Shown: piece by piece, positions 50,218 to 62,000 of the stretch
Layout of the letters: each line of letters begins with the position of its first letter
Position numbering within the stretch: the stretch's first letter is position 1
Assembly: GCA_036245805.1 (NCBI GenBank)
Contig: BTRK01000003.1
Span: 20,859,292 to 20,923,291 of the forward strand
Reading direction: 5' to 3'
DNA length: 64,000 nt
Source of the DNA: Pristionchus mayeri
Taxonomy: Eukaryota; Nematoda; Chromadorea; Rhabditida; Neodiplogasteridae
The notes under the pieces: model-generated
The model's input: only the letters and a program-made list of their open reading frames with translations
Database searches by the model: none
What the model was told of the DNA's origin: nothing
Made by a program: the position numbers and the translations under genes

Positions 50218-53067
50218 TAGAAGCTTTGGAACATTTCGAACTTTCTGGAACATTCTAGAAGCTTAGAACATTTTCGAACTTTATGGAACATTCTAGAAGC
50301 TTTAGAACATTTTCGAACTTTATGGAACATTCTAGAAGCTTTAGAACATTTTCGAACTTTATGGAACATTCTGGATGCTTTGGAACATTTTCGAACTTTA
50401 TGGAACATTCTAGAAGCTTTGGAACATTTTCGAACTTTATGGAACATTCTAGAAGCTTTGGAACATTTTCGAACTTTCTGGAACATTCTAGAAGCTTTGG
50501 AACATTTTTGAACTTTATGGAACATTCTAGAAGCTTTAGAACATTTTCGAACTTTCTGGAACATTCTAGAAGCTTTAGAACATTTTCGAACTTTATGGAA
50601 CATTCTAGAAGCTTTGGAACATTTTCACTTTATGGAACATTCTAGAAGCTTTGGAACATTTTCAAACTTTCGGGAACATTCTAGAAGCTTTAGAACATTT
50701 TCGAACTTTATGGAACATTCTAGAAGCTTTGGAACATTTTCGAACTTTATGGAACATTCTAGAAGCTTTGGAACATTTCGAACTTTCTGGAACATTCTAG
50801 AAGCTTTAGAATATTTTCGAACTTTATGGAACATTCTAGAAGCTTTAGAACATTTTCGAACTTTATGGAACATTCTGGATGCTTTGGAACATTTTCGAAC
50901 TTTATGGAACATTCTAGAAGCTTTGGAACATTTTCGAACTTTATGGAACATTCTAGAAGCTTTGGAACATTTTCGAACTTTCTGGAACATTCTAGAAGCT
51001 TTAAAACATTTTCGAACTTTATGGAACATTCTAGAAGCTTTAGAACATTTTCGAACTTTATGGAACATTCTAGAAGCTTTGGAACATTTTCGAACTTTAT
51101 GGAACATTCTAGAAGCTTTGAACATTTTCGAACTTTATGGAACATTCTAGAAGCTTTAGAACATTTTCAAACTTTCTGGAACATTCTAGAAGCTTTAGAA
51201 CATTTTCGAACTTTATGGAACATTCTAGAAGCTTTGGAACATTTTCGAACTTTCTGGAACATTCTGGATGCTTTGGAACATTTTCGAACTTTATGGAACA
51301 TTCTAGAAGCTTTGGAACATTTTCGAACTTTATGGAACATTCTAGAAGCTTTGGAACATTTCGAACTTTCTGGAACATTCTAGAAGCTTTGGAACATTTT
51401 CAAACTTTCGGGAACATTCTAGAAGCTTTAGAACATTTTCGAACTTTATGGAACATTCTAGAAGCTTTGGAACATTTTCACTTTATGGAACATTCTAGAA
51501 GCTTTGGAACATTTTCGAACTTTATGGAACATTCTAGAAGCTTTGGAACATTTTCGAACTTTCTGGAACATTCTAGAAGCTTTAGAACATTTTCGAACTT
51601 TATGGAACATTCTAGAAGCTTTAGAACATTTTCGAACTTTTTGGAACATTCTAGAAGCTTTGGAACATTTTCGAACTTTATGGAACATTCTAAAAGCTTT
51701 GGAACATTCTAGAAGCTTTGGAACATTTTCACTTTATGGAACATTCTAGAAGCTTTAGAACATTTCGAACTTTATGGAACATTCTAGAAGCTTTGGAACA
51801 TTTTCGAACTTTATGGAACATTCTAGAAGCTTTGGAACATTTTCGAACTTTCTGGAACATTCTAAAAGCTTTAGAACATTTTCGAACTTTCTGGAACATT
51901 CTAGAAGCTTTAGAACATTTTCGAACTTTATGGAACATTCTAGAAGCTTTAGAACATTTTCGAACTTTATGGAACATTCTAGAAGCTTTGGAACATTTTC
52001 GAACTTTATGGAACATTCTAGAAGCTTTGGAACATTTTCGAACTTTATGGAACATTCTAGAAGCTTTAGAACATTTTCGAACTTTCTGGAACATTCTAGA
52101 AGCTTTGGAACATTTTCGAACTTTATGGAACATTCTAGAAGCTTTAGAACATTTTCAAACTTTCTGGAACATTCTAGAAGCTTTAGAACATTTTCGAACT
52201 TTATGGAACATTCTAGAAGCTTTGGAACATTTTCGAACTTTCTGGAACATTCTAGAAGCTTTGGAACATTTTCGAACTTTATGGAACATTCTAGAAGCTT
52301 TAGAACATTTTCGAACTTTATGGAACATTCTAGAAGCTTTAGAACATTTTCGAACTTTTTGGAACATTCTAGAAGCTTTGGAACATTTTCGAACTTTATG
52401 GAACATTCTAAAAGCTTTGGAACATTCTAGAAGCTTTGGAACATTTTCACTTTATGGAACATTCTAGAAGCTTTAGAACATTTTCGAACTTTATGGAACA
52501 TTCTAGAAGCTTTGGAACATTTTCGAACTTTATGGAACATTCTAGAAGCTTTGGAACATTTTCGAACTTTCTGGAACATTCTAAAAGCTTTAGAACATTT
52601 TCGAACTTTCTGGAACATTCTAGAAGCTTTAGAACATTTTCGAACTTTATGGAACATTCTAGAAGCTTTAGAACATTTTCGAACTTTATGGAACATTCTA
52701 GAAGCTTTGGAACATTTTCGAACTTTATGGAACATTCTAGAAGCTTTGGAACATTTTCGAACTTTATGGAACATTCTAGAAGCTTTAGAACATTTTCGAA
52801 CTTTCTGGAACATTCTAGAAGCTTTGGAACATTTTCGAACTTTATGGAACATTCTAGAAGCTTTAGAACATTTTCAAACTTTCTGGAACATTCTAGAAGC
52901 TTTAGAACATTTTCGAACTTTCTGGAACATTCTAGAAGCTTTGGAACATTTTCGAACTTTATGGAACATTCTAGAAGCTTTAGAACATTTTCGAACTTTC
53001 TGGAACATTCTAGAAGCTTTAGAACATTTTCGAACTTTATGGAACATTCTAGAAGCTTTGGAACATT

Positions 53068-53917
53068 TTCACTTTATGGAACATTCTAGAAGCTTTGGAA
53101 CATTTTCAAACTTTCGGGAACATTCTAGAAGCTTTAGAACATTTTCGAACTTTATGGAACATTCTAGAAGCTTTGGAACATTTTCGATCTTTATGGAACA
53201 TTCTAGAAGCTTTGGAACATTTTCGAACTTTCTGGAACATTCTAGAAGCTTTGGAACATTTTCGAACTTTATGGAACATTCTAAAAGCTTTGGAACATTC
53301 TAGAAGCTTTGGAACATTTTCACTTTATGGAACATTCTAGAAGCTTTGGAACATTTTCGAACTTTATGGAACATTCTAGAAGCTTTGGAACATTTTCGAA
53401 CTTTCTGGAACATTCTAGAAGCTTTAGAACATTTTCGAACTTTATGGAACATTCTAGAAGCTTTGGAACATTTTCGAACTTTATGGAACATTCTAGAAGC
53501 TTTAGAACATTTTCGAACTTTCTGGAACATTCTAGAAGCTTTAGAACATTTTCGAACTTTATGGAACATTCTAGAAGCTTTGGAACATTTTCACTTTATG
53601 GAACATTCTAGAAGCTTTGGAACATTTTCAAACTTTCGGGAACATTCTAGAAGCTTTAGAACATTTTCGAACTTTATGGAACATTCTAGAAGCTTTGGAA
53701 CATTTTCGATCTTTATGGAACATTCTAGAAGCTTTGGAACATTTTCGAACTTTCTGGAACATTCTAGAAGCTTTAGAACATTTTCGAACTTTATGGAACA
53801 TTCTAGAAGCTTTAGAACATTTTCGAACTTTTTGGAACATTCTAGAAGCTTTGGAACATTTCGAACTTTATGGAACATTCTAAAAGCTTTGGAACATTCT
53901 AGAAGCTTTGGAACATT
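53068..53917 (+). repeat. 850-bp compound unit, copy 1
   Basis: CACTTTATGG monomers at 53068, 53319, 53590 and 53918 give sub-intervals of 251, 271 and 328 bp. A CGATCTTTATGG variant (near 53708; also seen upstream near 53187) is shared with copy 2. Confidence 0.85.
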
Positions 53918-54729
53918 TTCACTTTATGGAACATTCTAGAAGCTTTGGAACATTTTCGAACTTTATGGAACATTCTAGAAGCTTTGGAACATTTTCGAAC
54001 TTTCTGGAACATTCTAGAAGCTTTAGAACATTTTCGAACTTTATGGAACATTCTAGAAGCTTTAGAACATTTTCGAACTTTTTGGAACATTCTAGAAGCT
54101 TTGGAACATTTTCGAACTTTATGGAACATTCTAAAAGCTTTGGAACATTCTAGAAGCTTTGGAACATTTTCACTTTATGGAACATTCTAGAAGCTTTGGA
54201 ACATTTTCGAACTTTATGGAACATTCTAGAAGCTTTGGAACATTTTCGAACTTTCTGGAACATTCTAGAAGCTTTAGAACATTTTCGAACTTTATGGAAC
54301 ATTCTAGAAGCTTTGGAACATTTTCGAACTTTATGGAACATTCTAGAAGCTTTAGAACATTTTCGAACTTTCTGGAACATTCTAGAAGCTTTAGAACATT
54401 TTCGAACTTTATGGAACATTCTAGAAGCTTTGGAACATTTTCACTTTATGGAACATTCTAGAAGCTTTGGAACATTTTCAAACTTTCGGGAACATTCTAG
54501 AAGCTTTAGAACATTTTCGAACTTTATGGAACATTCTAGAAGCTTTGGAACATTTTCGATCTTTATGGAACATTCTAGAAGCTTTAGAACATTTTCGAAC
54601 TTTATGGAACATTCTAGAAGCTTTAGAACATTTTCGAACTTTTTGGAACATTCTAGAAGCTTTGGAACATTTTCGAACTTTATGGAACATTCTAAAAGCT
54701 TTGGAACATTCTAGAAGCTTTGGAACATT
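53918..54729 (+). repeat. 850-bp compound unit, copy 2 (812 bp)
   Basis: Sub-intervals of 251, 271 and 290 bp. It lacks one monomer, and its third interval lacks the 1-bp deletion of copy 1 (ACATTTCG at 53861). It shares CGATCTTTATGG near 54558. Confidence 0.85.
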
Positions 54730-55507
54730 TTCACTTTATGGAACATTCTAGAAGCTTTGGAACATTTTCGAACTTTATGGAACATTCTAGAAGCTTTGGA
54801 ACATTTTCGAACTTTCTGGAACATTCTAGAAGCTTTAGAACATTTTCGAACTTTATGGAACATTCTAGAAGCTTTAGAACATTTTCGAACTTTTTGGAAC
54901 ATTCTAGAAGCTTTGGAACATTTTCGAACTTTATGGAACATTCTAAAAGCTTTGGAACATTCTAGAAGCTTTGGAACATTTTCACTTTATGGAACATTCT
55001 AGAAGCTTTGGAACATTTTCGAACTTTATGGAACATTCTAGAAGCTTTGGAACATTTTCGAACTTTCTGGAACATTCTAGAAGCTTTAGAACATTTTCGA
55101 ACTTTATGAACATTCTAGAAGCTTTAGAACATTTTCGAACTTTTTGGAACATTCTAGAAGCTTTGGAACATTTTCGAACTTTATGGAACATTCTAAAAGC
55201 TTTGGAACATTTTCGAACTTTATGGAACATTCTAGAAGCTTTAGAACATTTTCGAACTTTCTGGAACATTCTAGAAGCTTTAGAACATTTTCGAACTTTA
55301 TGGAACATTCTAGAAGCTTTGGAACATTTTCGAACTATATGGAACATTCTAGAAGCTTTGGAACATTTTCAAACTTTCTGGAACATTCTGGATGCTTTGG
55401 AACATTTTCGAACTTTATGGAACATTCTAGAAGCTTTAGAACATTTTCGAACTTTATGGAACATTCTAGAAGCTTTGGAACATTTTCGAACTTTATGGAA
55501 CATTCAC

Positions 55508-56007
55508 NNNNNNNNNNNNNNNNNNNNNNNNNNNNNNNNNNNNNNNNNNNNNNNNNNNNNNNNNNNNNNNNNNNNNNNNNNNNNNNNNNNNNNNNNNNNN
55601 NNNNNNNNNNNNNNNNNNNNNNNNNNNNNNNNNNNNNNNNNNNNNNNNNNNNNNNNNNNNNNNNNNNNNNNNNNNNNNNNNNNNNNNNNNNNNNNNNNNN
55701 NNNNNNNNNNNNNNNNNNNNNNNNNNNNNNNNNNNNNNNNNNNNNNNNNNNNNNNNNNNNNNNNNNNNNNNNNNNNNNNNNNNNNNNNNNNNNNNNNNNN
55801 NNNNNNNNNNNNNNNNNNNNNNNNNNNNNNNNNNNNNNNNNNNNNNNNNNNNNNNNNNNNNNNNNNNNNNNNNNNNNNNNNNNNNNNNNNNNNNNNNNNN
55901 NNNNNNNNNNNNNNNNNNNNNNNNNNNNNNNNNNNNNNNNNNNNNNNNNNNNNNNNNNNNNNNNNNNNNNNNNNNNNNNNNNNNNNNNNNNNNNNNNNNN
56001 NNNNNNN
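55508..56007. other. Assembly gap, 500 N
   Basis: Exactly 500 N. A round number is the convention of scaffolding software for a gap of unknown size, so the missing length may be anything. Satellite of the same phase class and orientation lies on both sides. The flanks look ragged: the left ends CATTCAC where CATTCTA is expected, and the right begins GTAGCTTT where GAAGCTTT is expected. Confidence 0.99.
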
Positions 56008-59000
56008 GTAGCTTTGGAACATTTTCGAACTTTCTGGAACATTCTAGAAGCTTTAGAACATTTTCGAACTTTATGGAACATTCTAGAAGCTTTTAGAACA
56101 TTTTCGAACTTTTTGGAACATTCTAGAAGCTTTGGAACATTTTCGAACTTTATGGAACATTCTAAAAGCTTTGGAACATTTTCGAACTTTATGGAACATT
56201 CTAGAAGCTTTAGAACATTTTCGAACTTTCTGGAACATTCTAGAAGCTTTGGAACATTTTCGAACTTTCTGGAACATTCTAGAAGCTTTAGAACATTTTC
56301 GAACTTTATGGAACATTCTAGAAGCTTTAGAACATTTTCGAACTTTTTGGAACATTCTAGAAGCTTTGGAACATTTTCGAACTTTATGGAACATTCTAAA
56401 AGCTTTGGAACATTCTAGAAGCTTTGGAACATTTTCACTTTATGGAACATTCTAGAAGCTTTGGAACATTTTCGAACTTTATGGAACATTCTAGAAGCTT
56501 TGGAACATTTTCGAACTTTCTGGAACATTCTAGAAGCTTTAGAACATTTTCGAACTTTATGGAACATTCTAGAAGCTTTAGAACATTTTCGAACTTTTTG
56601 GAACATTCTAGAAGCTTTGGAACATTTTCGAACTTTATGGAACATTCTAAAAGCTTTGGAACATTCTAGAAGCTTTGGAACATTTTCACTTTATGGAACA
56701 TTCTAGAAGCTTTGGAACATTTTCGAACTTTATGGAACATTCTAGAAGCTTTGGAACATTTTCGAACTTTCTGGAACATTCTAGAAGCTTTAGAACATTT
56801 CGAACTTTATGGAACATTCTAGAAGCTTTGGAACATTTTCGAACTTTCTGGAACATTCTAGAAGCTTTAGAACATTTTCGAACTTTATGGAACATTCTAG
56901 AAGCTTTAGAACATTTTCGAACTTTTTGGAACATTCTAGAAGCTTTAGAACATTTTCGAACTTTATGGAATATTCTAGAAGCTTAGAACATTTTCGAACT
57001 TTTTGGAACATTCTAGAAGCTTTGGAACATTTTCGAACTTTATGGAACATTCTAAAAGCTTTGGAACATTCTAGAAGCTTTTGGAACATTTTCACTTTAT
57101 GGAACATTCTAGAAGCTTTGGAACATTTTCGAACTTTATGGAACATTCTAGAAGCTTTGGAACATTTTCGAACTTTCTGGAACATTCTAGAAGCTTTAGA
57201 ACATTTTCGAACTTTATGGAACATTCTAGAAGCTTTAGAACATTTTCGAACTTTTTGGAACATTCTAGAAGCTTTGGAACATTTTCGAACTTTATGGAAC
57301 ATTCTAAAAGCTTTGGAACATTTTCGAACTTTATGGAACATTCTAGAAGCTTTAGAACATTTTCGAACTTTCTGGAACATTCTAGAAGCTTTAGAACATT
57401 TTCGAACTTTATGGAACATTCTAGAAGCTTTAGAACATTTTCGAACTTTATGGAACATTCTAGAAGCTTTGGAACATTTTCGAACTTTATGGAACATTCT
57501 AGAAGCTTTGGAACATTTTCGAACTTTATGGAACATTCTAGAAGCTTTAGAACATTTTCGAACTTTCTGGAACATTCTAGAAGCTTTGGAACATTTTCGA
57601 ACTTTATGGAACATTCTAGAAGCTTTAGAACATTTTCAACTTTCTGGAACATTCTAGAAGCTTTAGAACATTTTCGAACTTTATGGAACATTCTAGAAGC
57701 TTTGGAACATTTCGAACTTTCTGGAACATTCTGGATGCTTTGGAACATTTTCGAACTTTATGGAACATTCTAGAAGCTTTGGAACATTTTCGAACTTTAT
57801 GGAACATTCTAGAAGCTTTGGAACATTTTCGAACTTTCTGGAACATTCTAGAAGCTTTGGAACATTTTCAAACTTTCGGGAACATTCTAGAAGCTTTAGA
57901 ACATTTTCGAACTTTATGGAACATTCTAGAAGCTTTGGAACATTTTCGAACTTTCTGGAACATTCTAGAAGCTTTAGAACATTTTCGAACTTTATGGAAC
58001 ATTCTAGAAGCTTTAGAACATTTTCGAACTTTTTGGAACATTCTAGAAGCTTTGGAAACATTTTCGAACTTTATGGAACATTCTAAAAGCTTTGGAACAT
58101 TCTAGAAGCTTTGGAACATTTTCACTTTATGGAACATTCTAGAAGCTTTGGAACATTTTCGAACTTTATGGAACATTCTAGAAGCTTTGGAACATTTTCG
58201 AACTTTCTGGAACATTCTAGAAGCTTTAGAACATTTTCGAACTTTATGGAACATTCTAGAAGCTTTAGAACATTTTCGAACTTTTTGGAACATTCTAGAA
58301 GCTTTGGAACATTTTCGAACTTTATGGAACATTCTAAAAGCTTTGGAACATTCTAGAAGCTTTGGAACATTTTCACTTTATGGAACATTCTAGAAGCTTT
58401 GGAACATTTTCGAACTTTATGGAACATTCTAGAAGCTTTGGAACATTTTCGAACTTTCTGGAACATTCTAGAAGCTTTAGAACATTTTCGAACTTTATGG
58501 AACATTCTAGAAGCTTTAGAACATTTTCGAACTTTTTGGAACATTCTAGAAGCTTTGGAACATTTTCGAACTTTATGGAACATTCTAAAAGCTTTGGAAC
58601 ATTTTCAAACTTTCGGGAACATTCTAGAAGCTTTAGAACATTTTCGAACTTTATGGAACATTCTAGAAGCTTTGGAACATTTTCGAACTTTATGGAACAT
58701 TCTAGAAGCTTTAGAACATTTTCAAACTTTCTGGAACATTCTAGAAGCTTTAGAACATTTTCGAACTTTATGGAACATTCTAGAAGCTTTGGAACATTTT
58801 CGAACTTTCTGGAACATTCTAGAAGCTTTGGAACATTTTCGAACTTTATGGAACATTCTAGAAGCTTTAGAACATTTTCGAACTTTCTGGAACATTCTAG
58901 AAGCTTTAGAACATTTTCGAACTTTATGGAACATTCTAGAAGCTTTGGAACATTTTCACTTTATGGAACATTCTAGAAGCTTTGGAACATTTTCAAACTT

Positions 59001-62000
59001 TCGGGAACATTCTAGAAGCTTTAGAACATTTTCGAACTTTATGGAACATTCTAGAAGCTTTGGAACATTTTCGAACTTTATGGAACATTCTAGAAGCTTT
59101 GGAACATTTTCGAACTTTCTGGAACATTCTAGAAGCTTTAGAACATTTTCGAACTTTATGGAACATTCTAGAAGCTTTAGAACATTTTCGAACTTTTTGG
59201 AACATTCTAGAAGCTTTGGAACATTTTCGAACTTTATGGAACATTCTAAAAGCTTTGGAACATTCTAGAAGCTTTGGAACATTTTCACTTTATGGAACAT
59301 TCTAGAAGCTTTGGAACATTTTCGAACTTTATGGAACATTCTAGAAGCTTTGGAACATTTTCGAACTTTCTGGAACATTCTAGAAGCTTTAGAACATTTT
59401 CGAACTTTATGGAACATTCTAGAAGCTTTAGAACATTTTCGAACTTTTTGGAACATTCTAGAAGCTTTGGAACATTTTCGAACTTTATGGAACATTCTAA
59501 AAGCTTTGGAACATTCTAGAAGCTTTGGAACATTTTCACTTTATGGAACATTCTAGAAGCTTTGGAACATTTTCGAACTTTATGGAACATTCTAGAAGCT
59601 TTGGAACATTTTCGAACTTTCTGGAACATTCTAGAAGCTTTAGAACATTTTCGAACTTTATGGAACATTCTAGAAGCTTTAGAACATTTTCGAACTTTTT
59701 GGAACATTCTAGAAGCTTTGGAACATTTTCGAACTTTATGGAACATTCTAAAAGCTTTGGAACATTTTCGAACTTTATGGAACATTCTAGAAGCTTTAGA
59801 ACATTTTCGAACTTTCTGGAACATTCTAGAAGCTTTAGAACATTTTCGAACTTTATGGAACATTCTAGAAGCTTTAGAACATTTTCGAACTTTATGGAAT
59901 ATTCTAGAAGCTTTGGAACATTTCGAACTTTATGGAACATTCTAGAAGCTTTGGAACATTTTCGAACTTTATGGAACATTCTAGAAGCTTTAGAACATTT
60001 TCGAACTTTCTGGAACATTCTAGAAGCTTTGGAACATTTTCGAACTTTATGGAACATTCTAGAAGCTTTAGAACATTTTCAAACTTTCTGGAACTTTCTA
60101 GAAGCTTTAGAACATTTTCGAACTTTATGGAACATTCTAGAAGCTTTGGAACATTTTCGAACTTTCTGGAACATTCTGGATGCTTTGGAACATTTTCGAA
60201 CTTTATGGAACATTCTAGAAGCTTTGGAACATTTTCGAACTTTATGGAACATTCTAGAAGCTTTGGAACATTTTCGAACTTTCTGGAATATTCTAGAAGC
60301 TTTGGAACATTTTCAAACTTTCGGGAACATTCTAGAAGCTTTAGAACATTTTCGAGCTTTATGGAACATTCTAGAAGCTTTGGAACATTTTCGAACTTTC
60401 TGGAACATTCTAGAAGCTTTAGAACATTTTCGAACTTTATGGAACATTCTAGAAGCTTTAGAACATTTTCGAACTTTTTGGAACATTCTAGAAGCTTTGG
60501 AACATTTTCGAACTGTATGGAACATTCTAAAAGCTTTGGAACATTCTAGAAGCTTTGGAACATTTTCACTTTATGGAACATTCTAGAAGCTTTGGAACAT
60601 TTTCGAACTTTATGGAACATTCTAGAAGCTTTGGAACATTTTCGAACTTTCTGGAACATTCTAGAAGCTTTAGAACATTTTCGAACTTTATGGAACATTC
60701 TAGAAGCTTTAGAACATTTTCGAACTTTTTGGAACATTCTAGAAGCTTTGGAACATTTTCGAACTTTATGGAACATTCTAAAAGCTTTGGAACATTCTAG
60801 AAGCTTTGGAACATTTTCACTTTATGGAACATTCTAGAAGCTTTGGAACATTTTCGAACTTTATGGAACATTCTAGAAGCTTTGGAACATTTTCGAACTT
60901 TCTGGAACATTCTAGAAGCTTTAGAACATTTTCGAACTTTATGGAACATTCTAGAAGCTTTAGAACATTTTCGAACTTTTTGGAACATTCTAGAAGCTTT
61001 GGAACATTTTCGAACTTTATGGAACATTCTAAAAGCTTTGGAACATTTTCGAACTTTATGGAACATTCTAGAAGCTTTAGAACATTTTCGAACTTTCTGG
61101 AACATTCTAGAAGCTTTGGAACATTTTCGAACTTTCTGGAACATTCTAGAAGCTTTAGAACATTTTCGAACTTTATGGAACATTCTAGAAGCTTTGGAAC
61201 ATTTTCGAACTTTATGGAACATTCTAGAAGCTTTGGAACATTTTCGAACTTTATGGAACATTCTAGAAGCTTTAGAACATTTTCGAACTTTCTGGAACAT
61301 TCTAGAAGCTTTGGAACATTTTCGAACTTTATGGAACATTCTAGAAGCTTTAGAACATTTTCAAACTTTCTGGAACATTCTAGAAGCTTTAGAACATTTT
61401 CGAACTTTATGGAATATTCTAGAAGCTTTGGAACATTTTCGAACTTTCTGGAACATTCTGGATGCTTTGGAACATTTTCGAACTTTATGGAACATTCTAG
61501 AAGCTTTGGAACATTTTCGAACTTTATGGAACATTCTAGAAGCTTTGGAACATTTTCGAACTTTCTGGAACATTCTAGAAGCTTTGGAACATTTTCAAAC
61601 TTTCGGGAACATTCTAGAAGCTTTAGAACATTTTCGAACTTTATGGAACATTCTAGAAGCTTTGGAACATTTTTACTTTATGGAACATTCTAGAAGCTTT
61701 GGAACATTTTCGAACTTTATGGAACATTCTAGAAGCTTTGGAACATTTTCGAACTTTCTGGAACATTCTAGAAGCTTTAGAACATTTTCGAACTTTATGG
61801 AACATTCTAGAAGCTTTAGAACATTTTCGAACTTTTTGGAACATTCTAGAAGCTTTGGAACATTTTCGAACTTTATGGAACATTCTAAAAGCTTTGGAAC
61901 ATTCTAGAAGCTTTGGAACATTTTCACTTTATGGAACATTCTAGAAGCTTTGGAACATTTTCGAACTTTATGGAACATTCTAGAAGCTTTGGAACATTTT

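Larger units (their letters stand above)
1..55507 (+). repeat. 39-bp HSE-like satellite array, left block
   Basis: Continuous head-to-tail tandem array of a 39-bp monomer, all in one orientation, running off the left window edge and into the N gap. The monomer is half A (GGAACATTCTAGAAGCTTT, 19 bp) plus half B (GGAACATTTTCGAACTTTAT, 20 bp). Common variants are T/C/A at the base before TGG in CTTT[A/C/T]TGG, CGAAC versus CAAAC, CTAGAAGC versus CTAAAAGC or CTGGATGC, and CTTTGGAAC versus CTTTAGAAC. Shared variants are arranged in higher-order repeats. Nearly every monomer contains HindIII (AAGCTT), XbaI (TCTAGA) and BstBI (TTCGAA) sites, so a digest should give a 39-bp ladder. No unique sequence, transposon or gene is visible anywhere in the block. 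The repeat structure is certain; chromosomal position and function are not shown. Confidence 0.98.
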
